The notes under the pieces were generated by a model. The model saw nothing but the letters and a program-made list of their open reading frames with translations, was not told the origin of the DNA and searched no databases. Of a DNA stretch of 64,000 bases, positions 58,686 to 64,000 are shown one piece after another (position 1 is the stretch's first letter; every line of letters starts with the position of its first letter). A program made the translations under genes and the position numbers. This stretch comes from Candidatus Nanopelagicales bacterium. Its GTDB lineage: Bacteria > Actinomycetota > Actinomycetes > S36-B12 > CAIYMF01. Where the stretch lies: contig JAFIHG010000045.1 in the NCBI GenBank assembly GCA_017848795.1, forward strand, positions 22,697 through 86,696, given 5' to 3'.

Positions 58686-59279
58686 TCATCGGGCGTCCCG
58701 CAGCCCGCCGAGCGCGAGCGCCAGTTTGGCCCGCCCCCGCGAGCACCGGCTCTTCACGGTGCCCTCCGGCACGCCGAGCACGAGCGCGGCGTCCGCCACC
58801 GGCAGTCCCTCGACGTCGACGAGCACGATCGCGGCGCGCTGGTCGACCGGCAGGTCCGCCAGGGCCCGGTCGATCTCGAAGCGCAGCTCGAGCCGGTCCA
58901 CCTCGTCGCGCGGGTCCACCAGCTCGCCCCAGCCGGTCTGCGGGTCGTCGTCGGGCAACGGCACGCTGGGCCGGGCGCGGCGCCGGCGCAGCCGGTCCAG
59001 GCTGGCGTTCACCACGATGCGGTGCAGCCAGGTGGTGACGGCCGCCTCGCCGCGGAAGGTCCCGGCACGCCGGTACGCCGAGACGAGCGCGTCCTGCAGC
59101 GCGTCGGCCGCCTCCTCCGGATCACCGGTCGTGCGCAACGCGACGGCGTACAGCCGATCGCGGTGGCGGCGTACGAGCGTGGTGAACGCGTCCTGATCGC
59201 CCGCGACGTGCGCGGCCAGCAGCTGCGCGTCGGGCGGACCGTGCGCCGGTACGCCGTCGTGGGTGTCGTCGGGGGCCAT
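58686..59279 (-). CDS. sigM: ECF sigma factor SigM
   Basis: A 197-residue ECF sigma factor. Region 2 includes LVRRHRDRLYAVALRTTGD and DALVSAYRRAGTFRGEAAVT with TWLHRIVVNASLDRLRRR; region 4 has LPVDQRAAIVLVDVEGLPVA and the helix-turn-helix VLGVPEGTVKSRCSRGRAKL. It redirects RNA polymerase to stress genes. The following gene probably encodes its anti-sigma factor, 109 bp downstream, then trxB-trxA. Position equals Rv3911. Confidence 0.93.
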   Translation of the reverse strand: MAPDDTHDGVPAHGPPDAQLLAAHVAGDQDAFTTLVRRHRDRLYAVALRTTGDPEEAADALQDALVSAYRRAGTFRGEAAVTTWLHRIVVNASLDRLRRRRARPSVPLPDDDPQTGWGELVDPRDEVDRLELRFEIDRALADLPVDQRAAIVLVDVEGLPVADAALVLGVPEGTVKSRCSRGRAKLALALGGLRDAR

Positions 59280-59351
59280 GACCGCTCGCAGCCTATGTGC
59301 GCGACCCGTCCCGGGCGGGGAGGGGGCGCACCGCGCGAGCGGTGTCGCAGC

Positions 59352-60815
59352 TCACGGCAGGACGGTCACCTCGGCGACCCCGCCCTGGTACTCCGACCCG
59401 CTCGCCGGCAGCCGCGTGAGCCACACCACCAGATACCGGGCGGTGACCGGTTGGACGGAGCGCAGCGTGATCTCGGACGGCGCGCCCTGCGCACGCGCGA
59501 ACACCTCGTACCCCTTGGGCGCGCGCCGCTTGCGATCACCGGCGAGGATCTCGACGTCGGAGTCGTTGCCGACCAGCACGAGCTTGACCTGCGACACCGG
59601 GCGGGGCGCCCCGAGGTCCAGGCGCAGCCCGACGCCGGGCTTGCCGGACATGTCGGACCGGGTGTAGCGCAGCGTCGTCCAGGCGGTGCCCGGCTGGCCG
59701 TCGACCGCCAGCGGGCTCAAGCTGCGGTTCTCCTGGCGGTCGCTGCCGTACGGGTCGACGTCGCGCACCGCCACCACGGGTATCGGCCCCGAGCTGCTCG
59801 GGCCGACGTCGGGGGGTGGGCTCACCACACCGGCACCCGGTTCGGAGACGGTCGGCAGCGGTGCCGCCCCGGGTGCTCGGGTCACCGGTCCGCTCGCCAG
59901 CGAGATGCCGAGCGCGGCGATCGCAACGATCCCGGCCACGGCCAGCAGGAATCCGACCACCCGCGGCCAGACGCGGCGCCCGGGCGGGCCGACCGAGGGG
60001 TCCGGCGCACGGGACTCGGTCGCGGCGGCGAGGGCCTCCACAACCGCCGGCAGGTCGGAGTACGCCGCGCGCCCGCGCGGCAGCGCGCACCCGTCCACCG
60101 TCCGGGCCGCGATCTCGTCGAGGACCGGGGGGACGTCGGCCACGACCCGGCTCGGCCACGGTAGGACCCCCGAGGCGAGGCGCGCGGCGGCCGGGACATG
60201 GTCGGTGGGCCGGTCGGGCCAGCGCCCCGTCAGCCCGAGGTAGAGGACCGCGCCCACCCCGTGCACGTCGGCGCCCGCGGCGAGCGCGAACGGCTGGGCC
60301 GGTGAAGGGTCGGCGGCGAGCGCTCCGGCGATGCCCAGGCCGCGCACCCGGATCTCGCCGGAGTCGGTGACGAGCACCGAGTTCGGTTCCAGGCAGCCGT
60401 GTGTCAACCCTTGCGCGTGCGCGGCGGCCAGGCAACGGGCGACCTCGAGCGTGACCGCAGCCGCTTCCTGTGGCGAGAGCAGTTCCGGGCCGCGGGCGGC
60501 GAGGTAGTCGCCGTACCCGAGCGCCCGCACCCAGTCGGTGACGATGACCAGCGTGCCGCTGGCCGAGTCGACGCCGACGTCGAGCACCGGTACGGCCCGG
60601 CGGTCGGTGAACGCGGCGGCCTGCTGTGCCTGGCGCCGTACGGCCGCAGCGCGCGGGTCGTCGCGCCGCAGCACGCGGATGGCGACGGCGCGTCGCAGCC
60701 TGCTGTCGGTGCCTCGCCACACCGGCGTGTCCGTCGTGCCTCCGACGCGGTCCTCCAGCACGTAGCGGGACAGGACGGTGTCACCTGCTGCCAGTGCCGA
60801 GGCCGCGACGTCCAT
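59352..60815 (-). CDS. Stand-alone pseudokinase with discoidin-like outer domain (MurJ-partner type)
   Basis: The ATG at 60815 gives 487 residues. TACCCT lies 7 nt upstream, typical of a leaderless transcript. The kinase-like domain (1-260) has AVAIRVL where active kinases have VAVK (Lys replaced by Arg) and LTHGCLEPNSVLV where they have HRDxKPxN, so it is a pseudokinase. A helix near residue 300 leads to an extracytoplasmic beta-sandwich with QPGTAWTTLRYT and ARYLVVWLTRLP. In M. tuberculosis this module is fused behind MurJ (Rv3910) and binds FhaA. Here it is separate and murJ is not nearby. Confidence 0.85.
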   Translation of the reverse strand: MDVAASALAAGDTVLSRYVLEDRVGGTTDTPVWRGTDSRLRRAVAIRVLRRDDPRAAAVRRQAQQAAAFTDRRAVPVLDVGVDSASGTLVIVTDWVRALGYGDYLAARGPELLSPQEAAAVTLEVARCLAAAHAQGLTHGCLEPNSVLVTDSGEIRVRGLGIAGALAADPSPAQPFALAAGADVHGVGAVLYLGLTGRWPDRPTDHVPAAARLASGVLPWPSRVVADVPPVLDEIAARTVDGCALPRGRAAYSDLPAVVEALAAATESRAPDPSVGPPGRRVWPRVVGFLLAVAGIVAIAALGISLASGPVTRAPGAAPLPTVSEPGAGVVSPPPDVGPSSSGPIPVVAVRDVDPYGSDRQENRSLSPLAVDGQPGTAWTTLRYTRSDMSGKPGVGLRLDLGAPRPVSQVKLVLVGNDSDVEILAGDRKRRAPKGYEVFARAQGAPSEITLRSVQPVTARYLVVWLTRLPASGSEYQGGVAEVTVLP

Positions 60816-60901
60816 GGGGATCAGGGTAAGCGTGGCGCGGGGCGACCCGGCGCACACGCGGGGCTCGGGGGCTTCGCGGGTCGTGCGCTGGGCTCGGTAC
60901 C

Positions 60902-61324
60902 TCAGTACACCGAGTTGCGCGCGGTCACCGTGACGACCGGCGAGACGTACTCCTGCAGCGGCGGGATCCGACCGGCGACAAATGTCTTCGCGGTCGCGGT
61001 GAGGGTGATCGTCACCGTGCCGTCCTTGGCGACGCCGTAGTGCAGGATCTTCGCGTCCCGCGCCTCCGCGTACGCCAGCGCGGCGGCATACGCCTGCTGG
61101 GGCGTCTGGCGGTCGCGCAGGGCGTCGTGCGCGACCTGAGCGGTCTGCTGTGCGTCGTCCCGGGTCGTCACCTGCCGGTGCACGATGCTCAGCGTGTCGT
61201 AACCGACGACCCCTACCAGTGCGATCGCGACGACGAACTTCACCAGGCTGGAGAGCAGGATCGCGCCGCCATCGCTCCGCAGCGCGGAGAGCGCACCACG
61301 AGGTGCGAGGGGAAAGGCCGCCAC
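60902..61324 (-). CDS. Hypothetical single-pass membrane protein
   Basis: A GTG-initiated 140-residue protein. A hydrophobic helix (ILLSSLVKFVVAIALVGVVGY) follows about 20 residues with DGGA before it, and an outer domain of about 95 residues ends SPVVTVTARNSVY. The overall plan recalls small TadE-like or pseudopilin proteins, but no family can be claimed. It replaces the DUF6049/murJ genes that usually precede the pseudokinase. It might be co-transcribed with the pseudokinase, 86 bp away. Confidence 0.5.
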   Translation of the reverse strand: MAAFPLAPRGALSALRSDGGAILLSSLVKFVVAIALVGVVGYDTLSIVHRQVTTRDDAQQTAQVAHDALRDRQTPQQAYAAALAYAEARDAKILHYGVAKDGTVTITLTATAKTFVAGRIPPLQEYVSPVVTVTARNSVY

Positions 61325-61492
61325 GGGAGCGTTATCGGCGGCGCGGGGCCGGACTTGAGCCGCCGGCAGGGGAACGCCGGTGCCCGGGTCAAGAGACCGG
61401 GACGATTCGCTCAGCGTCCCCTCAGCCGCACCCGAGGAGCGTTCGTCTCAGATCCACCGAGGGACGGTGGACACGCACAGGAGGTGACCGTC

Positions 61493-61945
61493 ATGTCGAC
61501 GACTCCCCGCAAGCAGACGATCGCACTCGCCGTAGCCGCGGCCGCGCTGGTGACCCTGACGACGGCAGGGACCGCGTATGCCGCGACCGGGCAGCCGACG
61601 CCCACAACGTCCTCGGGTAGTAGCAACTCCGCTCCAGCGACTCCGAGCACAACTCATCACACGAAGGCCAATGGGGCGCATCACAAGGCGAAGGCGCGCC
61701 GCGACATCAAACGGGATGAGCGGGACGTGAAGGCTGATCACGCTCGTGAGATGCGGCTGCGCGAGCACGTGCGCAAGGAGGACGCGAAGGTCGACCACCT
61801 CAAGCACGCCAAGTCGACCAGCAGCAAGAAGCTGACCAAGGACGAGGCGAAGCTCCGCAAGGAGCGCGCGGAGCTGGCCAAGGTGCGGGCGGACCTGCAC
61901 AAGGACCGGGCCGACCTGCACAAGGACATGCGTAGGGCGTCCTGA
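61493..61945 (+). CDS. Secreted highly charged helical protein
   Basis: The ATG at 61493 has AGGAGG 8 nt upstream and gives 150 residues. A signal peptide (IALAVAAAALVTLTTAGTAYA, cleavage after AYA) is followed by a Ser/Thr/Pro linker and about 90 residues dominated by Lys, Asp, Glu, Arg and Ala, with heptad-like repeats (AELAKVRADLHKDRADLHKD). It probably forms an extended helix or coiled coil outside the cell. No catalytic domain is visible. A terminator follows, so it is a single-gene unit upstream of the histidine kinase. Confidence 0.75.
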   Translation: MSTTPRKQTIALAVAAAALVTLTTAGTAYAATGQPTPTTSSGSSNSAPATPSTTHHTKANGAHHKAKARRDIKRDERDVKADHAREMRLREHVRKEDAKVDHLKHAKSTSSKKLTKDEAKLRKERAELAKVRADLHKDRADLHKDMRRAS

Positions 61946-61995
61946 CCAGAATCCGCAGCGGGCCACACTGGCGGTCGGCCCGCTGTACCGCGCAG

Positions 61996-62031
61996 GACGG
62001 GTGCCGGCCGGCTCAGCGGTCGGCACCCGTC
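61996..62031 (+). terminator. Hairpin terminator after the secreted-protein gene
   Basis: A perfect 11-bp stem (gacgggtgccg at 61996-62006 and cggcacccgtc at 62021-62031) with a 14-nt loop, followed by ttcgtcg. The T-tract is poor, as is common in high-GC genomes. Confidence 0.6.
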
Positions 62032-62122
62032 TTCGTCGTCGCAGTAGACCCGCTGTCCTCAGTAACATCCAGCGAGCCGTGTCGTACGGCGCGACACGCA
62101 GCCGTGAAGGGCTGGTGCCGCC

Positions 62123-63595
62123 ATGAGCGCATCGCACCGTCCCCTCGCGACAACTCCCGCTCCCAGTACGGCGCGAGTGCCGGGTTCGCGGAAGCCGAGT
62201 CGCGTCCTTGGCGGCGTACGCAGCCGTTCGACCATCGCGACTGTGTTCGTGGTGGCGCTCGCGATGGTGGCTGCGGGTGCGCTGCTCGTGGTGCTGCTAC
62301 GGGCGGCGCTCGTCGCGGGAGTGGACGACGCGGCGAGTGCGCAGGCCGCGCAGGTTGCCGGTCAGATGCACGACGACGGTCTCGCCGGTCTGAACGACTT
62401 CCTGCCCGATAGCGTCGAGCGCGGACAGTCCGTGCAGGTCGTGGATGCCGTCGGTCGGGTGGTGGGGCGGTCGGCTCCCAGCCTGCGGAGCACCCCCCTT
62501 TCGTCGCTGCGCCCAGCGCGCGGAGAGACGGTGTTGCAGACCTTGCCCACGGTTGCCGGCCAACGAGAAGCTGGACCCTTCCGGCTGCTCGCCACGGGGA
62601 TCGAGGCCAAAGGACAGCCCTATACGGTCCTTGTTCTCTCCCCGTTGGGTGCCGCCGACGAGACGACCGCCGCACTCGTGCGCTATCTGCTGATCGGCGG
62701 ACCGCTGTTCGTCCTTCTCGTCGGACTCGCCACCTGGGTGTTGCTGGGCCGAACCCTGCGCCCGGTAACTCGGCTACGCGCCGGGGTGCAAGCGATCACG
62801 CCCGGCACCCTGGACAGCCGGGTGCCGGTGCCGCGGAGCGCGGACGAGGTCGCGCAACTCGCATTGAGTACGAACCGGATGCTCGACCGGTTGCACGCCG
62901 GGCAGCTCGCCCAGCGCCGGTTCGTGGCCGATGCGAGCCATGAGCTGCGCTCGCCGCTCGCGACGCTGCTCGCCGGACTCGAGGTCGCGGGCGCCGACCC
63001 CACCGGTGACGCCTGGCGCGAACTGGCGAGGCCGCTGCTGGAAGAGGGTCGACGGATGCAGCGGCTGGTCGCCGACCTGCTGGTGCTGGCGACCGTCGAC
63101 GAGCGCGGTACGACGCCGACGACTGCGGTGGACGTCGACCTGGACGACATCGTGGCCGCCGAAGGCACCCGGTTGCGGATCGCGCAGCCCGGGCTGCAGG
63201 TCAGCGCCTCCTGGACACCGGCGCGCGTACGAGGCGACCGGGCGGCGCTGCGTCGCATGGTGGGCGCCCTTGTGGAGAACGCCGGACGGCACGCGCGGCA
63301 CGCGGTGCGCCTCACCCTCGAGATCGAGGCGGACGAGGCCGTCCTCACGGTCGACGACGACGGACCTGGGATCGCCCTCGCCGACAGGGAGCGCGTGTTC
63401 GAGCGCTTCGTGCGTCTCGAGGAGAGCCGTTCACGTGCCGAGGGGGGCTCCGGCCTCGGGCTCGCGATCGCCGCCGAGGTCGCCCGCCGCCACGGTGGGA
63501 CGGTGAGCGTCGCGACCGCCGAGCTCGGCGGCGCCCGCTTCGAGGTGCGGCTGCCGGTCCAGACCGAGCCCCCGGAGCGACCCACGCAGCCCTGA
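62123..63595 (+). CDS. Sensor histidine kinase (orphan)
   Basis: An ATG-started 490-residue kinase. Helix 1 (TIATVFVVALAMVAAGALLVVLL), an outer sensor domain of about 110 residues, helix 2 (YLLIGGPLFVLLVGLATWVLL), HAMP near 210-265, HisKA with VADASHELRSPLATLLAG (phospho-acceptor His near 273) and HATPase with ALVENAGRHARHAV, DDDGPGIAL and GGSGLGLAIAAEV. No response regulator gene lies next to it: the upstream gene is secreted and the downstream DNA is a broken DUF222 copy. The partner may have been lost or lies elsewhere. Confidence 0.92.
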   Translation: MSASHRPLATTPAPSTARVPGSRKPSRVLGGVRSRSTIATVFVVALAMVAAGALLVVLLRAALVAGVDDAASAQAAQVAGQMHDDGLAGLNDFLPDSVERGQSVQVVDAVGRVVGRSAPSLRSTPLSSLRPARGETVLQTLPTVAGQREAGPFRLLATGIEAKGQPYTVLVLSPLGAADETTAALVRYLLIGGPLFVLLVGLATWVLLGRTLRPVTRLRAGVQAITPGTLDSRVPVPRSADEVAQLALSTNRMLDRLHAGQLAQRRFVADASHELRSPLATLLAGLEVAGADPTGDAWRELARPLLEEGRRMQRLVADLLVLATVDERGTTPTTAVDVDLDDIVAAEGTRLRIAQPGLQVSASWTPARVRGDRAALRRMVGALVENAGRHARHAVRLTLEIEADEAVLTVDDDGPGIALADRERVFERFVRLEESRSRAEGGSGLGLAIAAEVARRHGGTVSVATAELGGARFEVRLPVQTEPPERPTQP

Positions 63596-63712
63596 TCGGC
63601 TCAGCGGAGGTGAGGTTCCGCGTTACTGTAAGAGTACGGCGTCCTCGAGCCGACGATGGTCATCCGCGAACACATGAAGTTGCATGCGGGCCAGGTGGTC
63701 TTAGGCCATGTT

Positions 63713-63865
63713 GGAGGGTGTTGTCGGACCCTGCTCCTACAGTTGTACGTATGTTGCAGACGCCGGCAGCCGGCCCGCGGGAGGTCCACGCCGCACTCGC
63801 GCGGATGCGCGCGGACGCCGCGTTGGTCAACGGTGCGATCGCCGACGGGGTGTTGATCGATACCG
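63713..63865 (+). repeat. Partial second copy of the DUF222 gene with its upstream region
   Basis: From ggagggtgttgtcggaccct onward the sequence matches the promoter-proximal DNA and first codons of the DUF222 gene at 8586 (reverse strand) with few substitutions. The match includes 38 bp of upstream DNA and stops abruptly after gatacc near 63864. Homology starts equally sharply at 63713. Confidence 0.85.
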
Positions 63866-63891
63866 GACTTCCGAAGATCACGGGCACATGA
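63751..63891 (+). pseudogene. Truncated DUF222/HNH gene
   Basis: The frame begins MLQTPAAGPREVHAALARMR and matches residues 1-38 of the complete protein encoded at 7096-8586, reaching GVLIDT. It then changes to GLPKITGT and stops, so the DUF222 body and HNH domain are lost. The break coincides with unrelated DNA that may be an insertion-sequence end. The product would be 46 residues and is unlikely to function. Confidence 0.8.
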
Positions 63892-64000
63892 CGGCGTGGT
63901 CGGTAGCATCGGTGCAGGTCAGGAGGTCGGAGAGCCTCTTGGACCCGAAATTGTGTAGGCACACGACTGCGGGCGTGTCGCTCGACATCACGCGGGTTGA
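63888..64000 (+). CDS. Unidentified open frame running off the window end
   Basis: From ATG 63888 one frame stays open for 37 codons to the window edge, with mostly G or C at third positions from about 63940. AGGAGG occurs at 63920-63925. It begins just after the DUF222 break, so it could be the start of a transposase, but the visible residues (..LLDPKLCRHTTAGVSLDITR..) are too few to assign. Confidence 0.25.
   Translation, partial: MTAWSVASVQVRRSESLLDPKLCRHTTAGVSLDITRV

Noticed and set aside
63601..63962. Reverse-strand frames over the truncated DUF222 copy
   Set aside because: They are complements of the repeated coding segment and the same shadow occurs opposite the intact copy.

Overview
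The window is high-GC actinobacterial (Actinomycetota) chromosome covering the replication-origin neighbourhood. From about 20.5 to 60.8 kb the gene order matches the M. tuberculosis order Rv3910-Rv3924c plus Rv0001-Rv0020 almost gene for gene. GTG/TTG starts, ATGA and GTGA stop/start overlaps, class E sortase, CrgA, DLW-39, DUF3566 and a PASTA-kinase cluster all fit this phylum. The genus cannot be named from the sequence alone.

Layout. (1) 0-6.7 kb: alpha-glucan/trehalose metabolism (glgX 5' end, treS-mak closed by a strong terminator), a large membrane protein and a bacterial eRF1-like protein. (2) 6.7-9.0 kb: a DUF222/HNH gene between roughly 165-180 bp imperfect inverted repeats, a candidate mobile element. 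(3) 9.0-20.4 kb: accessory metabolism (Fpg/Nei-like glycosylase, flavin disulfide reductase, EamA transporter, polar amino-acid ABC transporter, DUF4436 protein, VOC protein, an internally deleted ATP-dependent DNA ligase, MDR oxidoreductase, F420-type LLM enzyme, DJ-1/PfpI protein). A perfect-arm hairpin repeat occurs twice here. (4) 20.5-28.1 kb: tRNA-Leu and the cell-wall/division operon fhaA-fhaB-pstP-rodA-pbpA-pknB. (5) 28.1-33.0 kb: DUF881-sortase E-small membrane protein-pabA operon, crgA, rhomboid, cyclophilin, tRNA-Ala, DLW-39, tRNA-Ile. Two perfect DnaA boxes lie between crgA and the rhomboid gene. (6) 33.1-43.5 kb: DUF3566, gyrA, gyrB, dciA-like, recF, dnaN, the dnaN-dnaA intergenic region, dnaA. 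(7) 43.5-49.5 kb: the dnaA promoter region with DnaA boxes, rpmH-rnpA-yidD-yidC-jag-rsmG-parA-parB, with two parS-like sites. (8) 49.5-54.8 kb: an inserted metabolic block (three-domain APH/M23-like/aminotransferase fusion, D-Ala-D-Ala ligase-like, class I aminotransferase). (9) 54.9-60.8 kb: small membrane protein, cwlM-like pseudo-amidase, trxA, trxB, anti-sigma-like protein, sigM, and an orphan pseudokinase without murJ. (10) 60.9-64 kb: synteny is lost. This part holds a membrane protein, a secreted charged protein, an orphan histidine kinase and a truncated second DUF222 copy that ends at a sharp break, possibly an insertion-sequence edge.

Functionally, the core couples replication initiation (dnaA/dnaN/recF/gyrase), chromosome segregation (parABS), membrane insertion (yidC/yidD/rnpA) and peptidoglycan control (PknB/PstP/FhaA/FhaB/RodA/PbpA/CrgA/CwlM/MurJ-type pseudokinase). 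The most interesting signals are the inverted-repeat DUF222 element and its broken second copy, the deleted ligase, the positions of the DnaA boxes, and the breaks in an otherwise strongly conserved order.
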